Positions 53,916 through 62,790 of a DNA stretch of 64,000 nt are shown here, in pieces. Position 1 is the first letter of the stretch, and each line of letters begins with the position of its first letter. The notes below the pieces were generated by a model that saw only the letters and a program-made list of their open reading frames with translations, did no database searches and was not told where the DNA came from. The stretch comes from WHSW01 sp963821345 (lineage in GTDB: Bacteria > Actinomycetota > Thermoleophilia > Solirubrobacterales > 70-9). A program made the translations under genes and the position numbers. The DNA lies in assembly GCA_963821345.1 (NCBI GenBank), contig CAWGDM010000005.1, forward strand, positions 1 to 64,000. The letters are read 5' to 3'.

Positions 53916-55382
53916 GCGCGGCCCTGCGGCCAGCCAGCGGACCGCGATCGCGCAGGCGCCCAGGGTCGCCGAGACGACCAGAAAGGTCTCGGGCGGGATG
54001 CCGTAGCGAAAGTCCCAGGAGTTGGTCAGCACCGGCATCCAGTACAGCGCCAGGGCGCTGAGCCCGAAGAGGAAGGTCGCCAGCCTCAGGGCGCCGGTGG
54101 CGGCAAAGAACCCGACCAGGGTCAGCAGCAAGCAGCCGACCAGCAGCAGCTTGTCGATCCGGAAGACGTCCTGGTAGGCGGCCAGCAGGCCGTCGCCGCT
54201 GACGTGCAGCTGCACGCCGTCGTACTTCTGGTCCAGAGCAGCGACCACATTCTGCTCGGTGGGCAGGTCGTGGAAACCGAACGAGATCAGGTCCGGGGAC
54301 TGCCCCGACAACGGCTTGTCGCTGTTGATCTCGGGGTCGAAGAAGCGGGCGAAGTCCTGAGCGACCGCGCCGAGGTAGTCGAGCGGCTGGTGGATGATCG
54401 CCTGGCGGGCGAAGTCCTGAAGCGGGCCGCCCGTCTCGGGACCCATCGGGGAGAAGTTGCGTCGCGAGACCGAGTTCGCGTCCCAGACGTAGCCGAACGG
54501 CCCCGGGCGCTGGTCGGGCGGGACGTCCTCGCAGAGCACCGCGGTCCCCTCGGGCGGGTCGAACTTCGAGCAGTCGGCGAACGGCGCCACCCGCGAGTAC
54601 AGGTTCCAGCCGGCGAAGTCGGTGAGCCCGGCGTACTTGCCGTCGCTGATCAGGAAGGCGCCGAAGTAGATGAGGAGAACCGCCCCGGCCGATGCCAGCG
54701 CCACCCCGGCGGCGATCCAGCGCCGGCGCCAGTCGGCGGCGGCGAACAGCGCTGCCAGCGCGAGCACGATCGGGAGCACGATGCCGACGCTGCGGGTGAG
54801 CCCGGCGAGCGCCAGCAGCGCGCCGGCTGCGGCCAGCCAGCGCAGGTTGATCTCCGGGACCAGGCCCCTGATCCCGGCCGCGAGGCCCGCCGTCGCCAGC
54901 GCGATCAGCAGCCAGTCCGCCATCAACACGTGCTCGAGGTAGATGTGGTCGCCTGAGAGCAGCACGACCGCGGTCGGGATCAGCGCGATCCAGGGCCGGA
55001 CGCCGAGCCGGCGGACGGCGAGGAAGACCAGCAGCCCGACCGCGAGGCCGCCGAGGTGCTGGATCGCGATCGTGAACCAGACCTGATCGGAGACGCCGCG
55101 CAGCAGGTGCAAAAAGACCGGGTAGACGGCCGGCATATAGAAGTCGTCGAAGATCCCGGTCGGGGAGATGCGCGCGAACCGCGGCGAGTCGGCCAGGGTC
55201 ATGATCGCCGGGTAGTAGAGGGCCATCGTCGCCAGGCGGAGGGTCGCCGCGACCCCGACCAGCACGATCAGCGGCCCGTAGAGCAGCTGCTCACGCAGAG
55301 CGTGCGCCTTCGCGGCCAACGTCTCGCTGACCCCGGCGCGCGGTTGCTCAACCGCCTGTGCGGGCGCCGCCGTGCTCGACAT
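53892..55382 (-). CDS. GT-C-like polytopic membrane protein
   Basis: 496 residues from ATG 55382, supported by TACCGT 7 nt upstream. 'YGPLIVLVGVAATLRLATMA' is the first helix; 'LADSPRFARISPTGIFDDFY' is the large first extracytoplasmic loop with acidic residues. 'VFLHLLRGVSDQVWFTIAIQ' and about nine more helices follow, with a loop 'AGWNLYSRVAPFADCSKF' and 'LDYLGAVAQDFARFFDPEIN' on the outer side. This is the architecture of PMT/ArnT-like GT-C sugar transferases; no specific substrate is visible. Frame intact. Confidence 0.7.
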   Translation of the reverse strand: MSSTAAPAQAVEQPRAGVSETLAAKAHALREQLLYGPLIVLVGVAATLRLATMALYYPAIMTLADSPRFARISPTGIFDDFYMPAVYPVFLHLLRGVSDQVWFTIAIQHLGGLAVGLLVFLAVRRLGVRPWIALIPTAVVLLSGDHIYLEHVLMADWLLIALATAGLAAGIRGLVPEINLRWLAAAGALLALAGLTRSVGIVLPIVLALAALFAAADWRRRWIAAGVALASAGAVLLIYFGAFLISDGKYAGLTDFAGWNLYSRVAPFADCSKFDPPEGTAVLCEDVPPDQRPGPFGYVWDANSVSRRNFSPMGPETGGPLQDFARQAIIHQPLDYLGAVAQDFARFFDPEINSDKPLSGQSPDLISFGFHDLPTEQNVVAALDQKYDGVQLHVSGDGLLAAYQDVFRIDKLLLVGCLLLTLVGFFAATGALRLATFLFGLSALALYWMPVLTNSWDFRYGIPPETFLVVSATLGACAIAVRWLAAGPRSVFEHQA

Positions 55383-55389
55383 CGCCCGC

Positions 55390-55417
55390 ACGGTAGCGGC
55401 TGTGCGCGCTCTAGACT
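55390..55417. promoter_or_regulatory. Divergent leaderless promoters, 53892-55382 (-) and 55426-56433 (+)
   Basis: TACCGT (minus, 55395-55390) ends 7 nt before ATG 55382. TAGACT (plus, 55412-55417) ends 8 nt before GTG 55426. Start codons are 43 bp apart and neither has a Shine-Dalgarno. Confidence 0.55.
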
Positions 55418-55425
55418 GCCGCCTG

Positions 55426-56433
55426 GTGGAGCCCCGAACCGCCCCAGCTCAGGCATCCGTGCCCGGCGCGGATACGCCCCAGCCCGACCGCGTCGGCTAC
55501 TCGCTCGCCAACCTGGCCGAGCTGCTGATCGCGTGCCTGGACGCCGCCGGGACGCGGAGCGTGATCGAGGTCGGCGCCGACCGCGGGCTGCTGACCGCGA
55601 AGCTGCTCGAGTGGGCCGGCGCCGACGGCACCGTCGTCGCCGTCGACCCGGCGCCGCACCGCGAGCTCGAGGCGCTCGAGGCGGAGCATCCCGAGCTGAC
55701 GCTGATCCGCTCGACCAGCCACGAGGTGCTCGGCGAGATCGAGCTCTCCGACGCGATCGTCCTCGACGGCGATCACAACTACTTCACCCTGCGCGAGGAG
55801 CTGCGGATCATCGGCGACCGCGCCCCGGGCGCCGAGCTGCCGCTGCTGATCTTCCACGACGTCTGCTGGCCGCACGCGCGCCGAGACAGCTATTACGTCC
55901 CCGACCGGATCCCGGAGGAGCACCGCCAACCGCTCGCCCACGACGCGGCGATCCTGCCCGGCAACCCGGGGATCGTCGACGAGGGGCTGCCGGTCGACTG
56001 GGCCGCCGACCACGAGGGCGGCGAGCGCAACGGCGTGCTGACCGCGATCGAGGACTTCCTCGCCAGCCGTGAGGACCTCCGGCTGGTCACCGTTCCGGCC
56101 TTTTTCGGCCTCGGGGTGCTCTGGCACACGGCCGCGCCGTGGGCGCCCCGGGTCGAGGCGACGGTCGGCGCCTGGGACCGCCACCCGGTCCTCGCGCGGC
56201 TGGAGGACAACCGGGTCGAGCACCTGATCGGACGCCTGGGGACGTTCAACCGGATGGCGGCGATGCACGACGAGCTCGAGCGGAGCAAGCAGCGGCTCGC
56301 ACGCCAGGAGCAGGTCCTGCGCACCTTGCTCGACTCGGGCAGCTTCGCACTCGCCGAGCGGGTTTCAAGCGTCCGCCACCGCGGCGCCAGCCCGGTCTCG
56401 CGCGAGCAGATCCGCCGCGCGCTCGAGGACTAG
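55426..56433 (+). CDS. Class I methyltransferase-like protein with C-terminal coiled coil
   Basis: 335 residues from GTG 55426. 'RSVIEVGADRGLLTAKLLEW' is motif I, 'GTVVAVDPAPHRELEALEAE' is motif II, 'SDAIVLDGDHNYFTLREELR' contains the DGDHxY of glycan-cluster class I methyltransferases (related to the cephalosporin hydroxylase/CmcI-like group), and 'LLIFHDVCWPHARRDSYYVP' has the His-Asp expected for a metal site. Residues 270-335 are a coiled coil ('MHDELERSKQRLARQEQVLR'). Probably modifies a sugar of the surface glycan (inference). Confidence 0.75.
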   Translation: MEPRTAPAQASVPGADTPQPDRVGYSLANLAELLIACLDAAGTRSVIEVGADRGLLTAKLLEWAGADGTVVAVDPAPHRELEALEAEHPELTLIRSTSHEVLGEIELSDAIVLDGDHNYFTLREELRIIGDRAPGAELPLLIFHDVCWPHARRDSYYVPDRIPEEHRQPLAHDAAILPGNPGIVDEGLPVDWAADHEGGERNGVLTAIEDFLASREDLRLVTVPAFFGLGVLWHTAAPWAPRVEATVGAWDRHPVLARLEDNRVEHLIGRLGTFNRMAAMHDELERSKQRLARQEQVLRTLLDSGSFALAERVSSVRHRGASPVSREQIRRALED

Positions 56434-56437
56434 CGCC

Positions 56438-57367
56438 TCAGGCGCGCTCGCGACGGCGCTGGCGGGCCGCGCCCAGGGCTCGCAGCGGCCTGGTCAGCCG
56501 CCAGCTGATGCTGGTCCGCACGTCCTCGAGGTGCGCCTCGAGATCGGCGATCCGCTCCTCGTCGCGCGACGCAGTCGCCTCGCCGACGAGCTTCTCGCGC
56601 CCGCCCATCAGCCGATAGGCCGAGGCCTCGGCCTCGGCGCGGCGGGCGCGCTGCACCCGGTCGTCGCTGCCGGCGCCGTCGTCGGGGAAGCGTCCCTCCC
56701 ACTTCTCGGCCAACCGAATGTGGGCGGCGACCCAGCCGTCGAAGTCGGTGATCAGCTCCAGCGAGTGGTGGTGGACGGTACGGATGTCGGCGGTGACCAC
56801 CTTCATCTGTGCCTCGCGCGCCTGCAGGCAGATGTCGTAGTCGTAGCCGTGAAAGCGCCCCAGCGATTCGTCGAAGCGCAGCTCATCCATCGCCCTGGGC
56901 GAGAAGGCGAGCACGAAGCCGTCGACCGAGTCGACCTCGCCCAGGCTCGAGTACGACGGCATCTCCTCCGGCAGCCAGCTCAGCGCCGCGACCTCGCCGC
57001 CGCCGAGCTCCTTGTACCGGTGGGTGAACGCGGCCCAGGTGACCGAGCCCTCCCACCAGGCGATGCTGCGGACGCCGAGCGCGCCGGCGCAGCCGACGAT
57101 GGCGACGTCGGGGTCGGCGAGCGCCGCGCGCAGCTTCTCGCACGTCCTTGGATCGACGATCTCGGCGTCCTGGTGGACGATCACCAGCGCCTCGAGGTCG
57201 TCGAGCTCGCGGGCGCGGTCGAACAACAGGTTGTAGTTGCGATAGATCGAGCCGGCGGTCCCCTGGGCAAGGATCACCGAGTCGGGCTCGGCGGCGAGCT
57301 CGATCCCCGGGCGCGCGCAGCGCTCGTAGATCTCAGGTTCCGTAATGGCGCAGCCGAAGGCGATCAC
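56438..57367 (-). CDS. StrF-like glycosyltransferase (GT2) with C-terminal coil
   Basis: 309 residues from GTG 57367. This start is chosen because TATTTT lies 7 nt upstream and 'IAFGCAITEPEIYERCARPG' is the normal beginning of the StrF-type family. 'ALVIVHQDAEIVDPRTCEKL' is the DxD region and 'GGEVAALSWLPEEMPSY', 'VDSVDGFVLAFSPRAMDEL' and 'RFHGYDYDICLQAREAQMKV' the acceptor-side motifs. The C-terminus is a coil ending 'SISWRLTRPLRALGAARQ', the S-x-x-WRLT-x-PLR tail of polysaccharide glycosyltransferases. Convergent with the previous gene, 4 nt apart. Confidence 0.82.
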   Translation of the reverse strand: MIAFGCAITEPEIYERCARPGIELAAEPDSVILAQGTAGSIYRNYNLLFDRARELDDLEALVIVHQDAEIVDPRTCEKLRAALADPDVAIVGCAGALGVRSIAWWEGSVTWAAFTHRYKELGGGEVAALSWLPEEMPSYSSLGEVDSVDGFVLAFSPRAMDELRFDESLGRFHGYDYDICLQAREAQMKVVTADIRTVHHHSLELITDFDGWVAAHIRLAEKWEGRFPDDGAGSDDRVQRARRAEAEASAYRLMGGREKLVGEATASRDEERIADLEAHLEDVRTSISWRLTRPLRALGAARQRRRERA

Positions 57368-57374
57368 GCTCGGG

Positions 57375-57423
57375 AAAATAGGGCACACCGGCTCGCGGAT
57401 CGGGCTCGGGACCTATCTACACT
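57375..57423. promoter_or_regulatory. Divergent leaderless promoters, 56438-57367 (-) and 57435-60506 (+)
   Basis: TATTTT (minus, 57380-57375) ends 7 nt before GTG 57367. TACACT (plus, 57418-57423) ends 11 nt before ATG 57435. Start codons are 67 bp apart and no Shine-Dalgarno is present. Confidence 0.5.
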
Positions 57424-57434
57424 CGCCCGCGTAG

Positions 57435-60400
57435 ATGGCCGACCTGCGACAGATCCGGCGAAATCTGGTCGACCTGCTGCCCGAACGTGTGGCGGTCCAG
57501 GCCTTCGAGTGGCGAGGGATCGCCAGGGCCACGCTTCCGAACGCTCGCTGGCCCCGAGATCTGCGCCGCGGGATTGCTGCGGTCTCGCTCTGGGAGCGCC
57601 TGCGCCGCTACCGGCTCGAGGGCGAGGCCCTCGGCCGGATCCCGCTCGCCTCGCTGCGGGCCGATCTCGAGCTCGGCCCCGCGGTCGCTCAACCGGCGCC
57701 CCTCGGCTGGGTTTTCGGCGTCCGCGAGCACGACCAGCCGGCGTCGCTGCGGATGCGATCCGGGTCTCGGGCCGTCTTCCACTTGGAGCTCGACCGCCAG
57801 ACACGGTTCGAATGCCGGCTTCAGTCAGACACCGGCAGCGCGGTCGACTTCGCGGTCGGCTTGCGAACGGCAAGCGGAGCGGTGTGGCGTCACGCGAAGA
57901 CCCTGGGTGGAGCCGGCCAGGGGACGATCGCCGCCCTCAGCGTTCCGTTACCCGTGACCGGCGGCGAACCGCTCACGCTCGAGCTCTCGCTCGAGGGCGA
58001 CGACCCCGCTGCGATCGGGCTCTGGATCGATCCCTGCTTGAGCTCCGCGCCTGCGCCCGCTCCGGCCAAGCCGCAGGAGCCGATGCCGACCTCACTCCCC
58101 GCCCGCGCTCACGGGGGCCTGCCGACGCGTGGGACAAGCCCGCCGTCGCCCAATCCGCGCCTCTCGTTCCTGACGCCGGTTCACGACCCCAACCCGGTGT
58201 TCCTCGACCGCGCGATCACCTCGGTGCAACGTCAGACCGTGGCCGACTGGGAACTCTGCCTCTTCGACGACGCGTCTACCGACGACGAGGTGCGCGAACT
58301 GCTCGCGGCGCACGCCGAGGCCGACCCCCGGATCAGCCTCCTGCGCAGCGAGACCGGACTGGGGATCGCGGGCGCAACTAACGCGGCCCTGGAGATGGCG
58401 AACGGTGAGTTCGTGCTCCTGCTCGACCATGACGACGAGCTGGACCCCGACGCGGTCGCCGCGATCCAGGCAGCGCTCGCCGAGTATCCGAGCGCCGACG
58501 CGACCTACACGGATGAAGCGACGATCGACCGGTCGAACCGCTGGCTCGGGAACTTCCTCAAGCCCGCCTGGTCGCCTGAGTTCTTTGAATCGAACATGTA
58601 CAGCTGTCACCTTGGCGCCTATCGGCGGAGCCTCGTAGAAGAGCTGGGCGGCCTCCGCAGCGAGTGCGACGGATCCCAGGATTACGACCTCCTGCTGCGG
58701 ATCAGCGAACGCAGCGACCGGATCGTTCACACCCCCGGAGTCCGCTACTTCTGGCGGTTTCACGAGCGCTCCGCCTCCGCCGGGGCCAAGCCGTACGCCT
58801 ATCGGGCGGCGGAGCGCGCGCTGACCGAGCATCTCGAACGAGTCGGGCGTCCGGGCAAGGTCGAGGCGATGGCGCTCCCGGGCGCCTATCACCGCGAGCC
58901 GCTCGAGCGGACGGCGAGCATCACCGCCGTTGTGGCCGTCCAAGTGGGTGACGACGCCGAGGCGCTCGCGGGCTGTCTGGCGGAGCTCGATCGGGTCGGC
59001 GACGCGCAGCTCGAGATCGTCTGCGCGGCCTCCGGCCCGGAGAGCGGCCGGCTCGCGCGGGACGCGGGCGCGGCCCTCGCCTGCGCGTTCGAGGTTCGGC
59101 AGGGGCCCGGCGACGCCACCCGCGCCGAGCTGCTCGACCTGGCGGCCGCGGCCACCCGTTCTGAGCTCGTGCTGTTCGTTCGCGGCCCGTTCTCGGGCGC
59201 GAACAAGGCGTGGCTCGACGAACTCGCCACGGTGATCGCGAGCCCGGGCCTCGGCGCGGTGGGGGCGCTGGAGATCTCGCCGGATGACCGCGTAGAGCAC
59301 GCCGGGGTTGCGATCGCCGATGGCCTGCCGCTGATCTGCGACCTCGACGAGCCGCTCGCATTCGACCAGCCCGAGCGCGTGAGAGCAACCCAAACCTGCG
59401 TCCGGAACGTGTCCGCAACCAGCGGAACGATTCTCGTCGAGCGCCAGCTGATCGACGCTATCGGGGGCTTGGCCGACGGCGGCTTCGATCAGCTGGCCGA
59501 GCTCGATTTCTGCCTGCGCGCTCGATCACGGGGGCAGCGGATCGCGGTCACCCCGCACGCTCGACTGCGACGGCTTGGCGCCCCGCCCACCCGCGATCCC
59601 ACGGACCTGGTCGAGTTGCTGCGCTTTCAAAGGCGCTGGTACTCGACCGAGACCGACCCGTATTACCACCCGAGCTTCTGTGGTCAGCGCGGGTATTTCT
59701 GGGGCACCGCCACCCCCGAGCCGCAACCGAGCTGGCGTCCGCCGAGCGTTGGCGACGGGCCAGCCGCCGATGATCAGGTGCCGCCGGGGTTGCGAGAGGA
59801 GCTTGCGGCGGTCTTCTTGCATGGCCACGGAATCGAGATCGGTCCGCTCCATTCCCCGCTGCGGGTCCCATCCGGGGTTGTCGTGCGCTACGTCGATCGG
59901 ATGCCGGTCACGCTGCTGCGTCGCCATTACCCGGAGCTTGCCCGTCTGCCGCTGGTCGAGATCGACGTCATGGACGACGGCGAGCGGCTGGCGACGGTCC
60001 AGAGCGAGTCGCAGGACTTCGTGATCGCCAATCACCTGCTGGAGCACACCGGTGACCCGATTTCCACGGTCGGCAACTGGCTACGGGTGCTGCGCCCCGG
60101 AGGCGTCATCTTCCTCGCCGTTCCAGACAAGCGCTACACCTTCGACATCGAGCGCGAGCCGACCCCGATCGAGCACATGATCCGCGATCATGAGCAGGGT
60201 CCGGACACCTCGCGGCGCCAGCACTTCGAGGAGTGGGCTCGCCACGTCGAGCGGGTTTCCGAGGACCGGGTGGCCGAGCGAGCGGAGATCCTCGAGCAGA
60301 TCGACTACAGCGTTCACACCCACGTCTTCACCGAGCGCGAGCTGCTCGAGCTGATCTTCGCCTGCGACGAACGGGTCGGTCCGATCGAGGTCGAGGCACT

Positions 60401-60506
60401 GCGCCGCAACGGGCTCGAGACGCTGGTCGTGATCCGCAAGCCCGACCCCGGGGTCGAGCTCCCGCAGCCGCCGCGCGCCTACGACGAGCTGCCGATGCCC
60501 GGCTGA
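57435..60506 (+). CDS. 1023-residue fusion: GT2 glycosyltransferase, second GT-like domain, methyltransferase
   Basis: The frame is intact. Residues 1-235: a poorly recognised, beta-rich N-terminal domain. Residues about 242-470: GT2 ('LSFLTPVHDPNPVFLDRAIT', 'CLFDDASTDDEVRELLA', 'FVLLLDHDDELDPDAVAAIQ' and 'DGSQDYDLLLRISERS', near residues 278, 332 and 412). Residues about 490-760: a second GT2-like fold with degenerate acidic motifs ('TAVVAVQVGDDAEALAGCLA', 'SELVLFVRGPFSG'). Residues about 795-1000: a class I methyltransferase ('GHGIEIGPLHSPLRVPSG', 'DFVIANHLLEHTGDPISTVG', 'LRVLRPGGVIFLAVPDKRYT'). One chain could add a sugar and then methylate or cap it. ATG 57435. Confidence 0.85.
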   Translation: MADLRQIRRNLVDLLPERVAVQAFEWRGIARATLPNARWPRDLRRGIAAVSLWERLRRYRLEGEALGRIPLASLRADLELGPAVAQPAPLGWVFGVREHDQPASLRMRSGSRAVFHLELDRQTRFECRLQSDTGSAVDFAVGLRTASGAVWRHAKTLGGAGQGTIAALSVPLPVTGGEPLTLELSLEGDDPAAIGLWIDPCLSSAPAPAPAKPQEPMPTSLPARAHGGLPTRGTSPPSPNPRLSFLTPVHDPNPVFLDRAITSVQRQTVADWELCLFDDASTDDEVRELLAAHAEADPRISLLRSETGLGIAGATNAALEMANGEFVLLLDHDDELDPDAVAAIQAALAEYPSADATYTDEATIDRSNRWLGNFLKPAWSPEFFESNMYSCHLGAYRRSLVEELGGLRSECDGSQDYDLLLRISERSDRIVHTPGVRYFWRFHERSASAGAKPYAYRAAERALTEHLERVGRPGKVEAMALPGAYHREPLERTASITAVVAVQVGDDAEALAGCLAELDRVGDAQLEIVCAASGPESGRLARDAGAALACAFEVRQGPGDATRAELLDLAAAATRSELVLFVRGPFSGANKAWLDELATVIASPGLGAVGALEISPDDRVEHAGVAIADGLPLICDLDEPLAFDQPERVRATQTCVRNVSATSGTILVERQLIDAIGGLADGGFDQLAELDFCLRARSRGQRIAVTPHARLRRLGAPPTRDPTDLVELLRFQRRWYSTETDPYYHPSFCGQRGYFWGTATPEPQPSWRPPSVGDGPAADDQVPPGLREELAAVFLHGHGIEIGPLHSPLRVPSGVVVRYVDRMPVTLLRRHYPELARLPLVEIDVMDDGERLATVQSESQDFVIANHLLEHTGDPISTVGNWLRVLRPGGVIFLAVPDKRYTFDIEREPTPIEHMIRDHEQGPDTSRRQHFEEWARHVERVSEDRVAERAEILEQIDYSVHTHVFTERELLELIFACDERVGPIEVEALRRNGLETLVVIRKPDPGVELPQPPRAYDELPMPG

Positions 60507-60520
60507 GCCCGGCCGGATCG

Positions 60521-60835
60521 CTACTCGTCGCGGTCGTCAGGCGGCGGGGAGACCCAGGCGACCAGCCGAGCGAGCAACCGCTTGAGGTCGCGGCGCCCGC
60601 CGCGTGCCGCGCGACCGGCCCGCAACTCGGCCCGGTCGCGCGAGCGGGTCAGTGGCCCGAGCAACGGCGAGGACTCGATCTCCTCGAGCCGCTCGCTGCG
60701 CAGCTTCAGGCCGGGCAAGTCGGCGAGCTCCTGCTCGAGCGCGAGCAGCCTCGCCCGTGCCTGGGCGAGCTCCGCCCGCACGGCCTCGAGCTCGGCCGAC
60801 CGCTCGCCGACGCTGTGCGTGGGTTCGGCGCTCAC
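60521..60835 (-). CDS. Small coiled-coil protein (104 aa) beside glycosyltransferases
   Basis: GTG at 60835 with TAACGT 7 nt upstream. 'ERSAELEAVRAELAQARARL', 'LALEQELADLPGLKLRSERL' and 'LLARLVAWVSPPPDDRDE' form a helical coil and a basic C-terminus ('RAARGGRRDLKRLLARL'). Soluble; no enzyme motif. Like the 72-residue protein at 48112, it sits next to a large glycosyltransferase. They could be free-standing versions of the coils fused to other glycosyltransferases here (for example 56438 and 55426). Convergent with the gene before it. Confidence 0.6.
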   Translation of the reverse strand: MSAEPTHSVGERSAELEAVRAELAQARARLLALEQELADLPGLKLRSERLEEIESSPLLGPLTRSRDRAELRAGRAARGGRRDLKRLLARLVAWVSPPPDDRDE

Positions 60836-60842
60836 AACCGAA

Positions 60843-60901
60843 ACGTTAGATGCTCGGGGGACGCCGCGGTTGCAAGTCGACCGCCACCGACTATCTACGA
60901 T
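60843..60901. promoter_or_regulatory. Divergent leaderless promoters, 60521-60835 (-) and 60910-62790 (+)
   Basis: TAACGT (minus, 60848-60843) ends 7 nt before GTG 60835. TACGAT (plus, 60896-60901) ends 8 nt before GTG 60910. Start codons are 74 bp apart and there is no Shine-Dalgarno. Confidence 0.5.
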
Positions 60902-60909
60902 CCCGGGCC

Positions 60910-62790
60910 GTGACCGAGATCGAATTCCTCCTCGCCCCGGGCCAGAACGCCTTCTTCGCCGAGCTCGCCGCGATCCTGCGCGACGAGCTGCTCGAGCTTG
61001 GGCGCCCGGCGACGATCACCGTCGGCGCCGGCTCCGAGCCGCCGGCCGATCGCGTCCAGGTGCTGATCCCGCCGCACGAGTACGCAGCGCTCAGCCATGC
61101 GGGGCTCGACCGGTCGCGGCTCGAGCGGATGATCTTCGTCTGCGCCGAGCCCCCCGCCAGCGCCTGGTTCGACGGCAACGTGACCCTCGCGCCCCTGGCC
61201 GGCGCGGTCTTCGACATCAACCGCGCCACCGTCGAGCAGTTCAACTCGCTCGGGATCGCTGCACGCCACCTGCCGCTGGGCTACTCCCGCGGCTGGGACC
61301 GCTTCGACGCCGGCGCCGAGCGCGACGTCGACGTCACCTTCATGGGTTGCGCCACCCATCGGCGCGAGCGGATCCTCTCCGGCTACGCGCCGATCCTCGC
61401 CCGGCGCCGCTGCGAGCTGGTGATCTCCGACAACGACGCCCCCAACCCGGGCTCGGGCTCGAGCTTCCTCGCCGGCGATGACAAGTGGTCGCTACTCGGG
61501 CGCTCGAAGCTGCTGCTCAACGTCCACCGCGAGGACTTCCCGCCCTACTTCGAGTGGGTCCGGATCCTGGAGGCGATCCACTGCGGGGCGGTCGTCGTCA
61601 GCGAGCGGTCCTCGCACTTCGCCCCGCTCGAGGCCGGGACCCACTTCATCAGCGGTCACGCCGACAGCCTGGCGCTGCTAGTCGACGAGCTGCTCGACTC
61701 ACCCGAGCGGCTCGAACGGGTCCGCGCCGACGCCTACGGCTTCGTGCGCGAGCAGCTGCCGCTTCGCGACAGCGCCGCGATGCTGGCCGAGGCGGCGGAC
61801 CGGATCGCGGCGCGGCCGATCCGCCGCCGGCCGCGCTTCGCCCTGCGCCGGGCGCGGCTGACCGCCCGGGGCCCGGAGCCGAGCCTGCGCGAGGTGCTGG
61901 CGCCGGTGATCGAGGGGCGCCAGAAGAAGGTCGAGGCGGTGGCGCGGATCGTGAAGCAGAACCGGCTCGAGACGATCTCGCTGGGGCGACGTCTCGCCGA
62001 GCTCGAACGCACGGTCGCCGGCGAGGCGACGACCGAGCCCGTCGTCCGCCATCAGTCGACCGGCTTCGGCGAGTCGGCGCCGAGGGTCTCGGTGATCGTC
62101 CCGGCCTACAACCGGTCCGAGCTGCTGGTGCACGCGCTCGACTCGGTCGCCGCCAGCGCGTACCGCGACCTGGAGCTGGTCGTCGTCGACGATTGCTCGA
62201 CCGACCTCACCGGCGACGTCGCCGAGCGCTGGATGCGCGCCCACTCCGAGCTCCCGGCCCTGCTGTTGCGCCATCCGGTCAACCGCGGCCTGCCGGCGAC
62301 CCGCAACACGGCGATCGGTCGCTCAAACGGCGAGCTGGTGCTGCCGCTCGACTCCGACAACGAGCTCTTCCCCACCTGCCTGTCGAGGTTGACCGAGGCG
62401 CTCGACCGCGATCCGGCGGCCGCCTTCGCCTACGGCATGCTCCAGGGCATCGGCGACGACGGGCCCGAGCTGGTGATGGGCTACTACGGCTGGGAGCCCG
62501 ACCGCCTCGCCCACGACAACTACATCGACGCCCTGGCGCTGATCCGCCGCGAGGCGCTCGAGCAGGTCGGCGGCTACTGCGATGAGGCGGCCATCCACGG
62601 CTGGGAGGACTACGATCTGTGGTGCACGTTTGCGGAGCGGGGTCTGCACGGGGCGCACGTGCGGGAGTTCGTCGCCCGCTACCGGATCGGCTCGGCCTCG
62701 ATGATCCAACTGACGGGGATCTCGATCGACGAGGCCAAGGCCCGGCTGACCGAACGACACCCGAAGCTCTTCGCGGAGGTAGATGCTTGA
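60910..62790 (+). CDS. Two-domain glycosyltransferase: CgeB-like plus GT2
   Basis: 626 residues from GTG 60910. Residues 1-330: 'IEFLLAPGQNAFFAELAAIL', 'RDVDVTFMGCATHRRERILS', 'LGRSKLLLNVHREDFPPYFE', 'WVRILEAIHCGAVVVSERSS' and 'HFAPLEAGTHFISGHADSLA', a CgeB/DUF3880-like GT-B pattern. A linker coil of about 50 residues follows. Residues about 393-620: GT2 ('VSVIVPAYNRSELLVHALDS', 'VVVDDCSTDLTGDVAERWMR', 'GELVLPLDSDNELFPTCLSR' and 'HGWEDYDLWCTFAERGLHGA'). It probably adds two sugars or a repeat unit. Frame intact. The paralogue is at 46277. The stop overlaps the next gene. Confidence 0.85.
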   Translation: MTEIEFLLAPGQNAFFAELAAILRDELLELGRPATITVGAGSEPPADRVQVLIPPHEYAALSHAGLDRSRLERMIFVCAEPPASAWFDGNVTLAPLAGAVFDINRATVEQFNSLGIAARHLPLGYSRGWDRFDAGAERDVDVTFMGCATHRRERILSGYAPILARRRCELVISDNDAPNPGSGSSFLAGDDKWSLLGRSKLLLNVHREDFPPYFEWVRILEAIHCGAVVVSERSSHFAPLEAGTHFISGHADSLALLVDELLDSPERLERVRADAYGFVREQLPLRDSAAMLAEAADRIAARPIRRRPRFALRRARLTARGPEPSLREVLAPVIEGRQKKVEAVARIVKQNRLETISLGRRLAELERTVAGEATTEPVVRHQSTGFGESAPRVSVIVPAYNRSELLVHALDSVAASAYRDLELVVVDDCSTDLTGDVAERWMRAHSELPALLLRHPVNRGLPATRNTAIGRSNGELVLPLDSDNELFPTCLSRLTEALDRDPAAAFAYGMLQGIGDDGPELVMGYYGWEPDRLAHDNYIDALALIRREALEQVGGYCDEAAIHGWEDYDLWCTFAERGLHGAHVREFVARYRIGSASMIQLTGISIDEAKARLTERHPKLFAEVDA

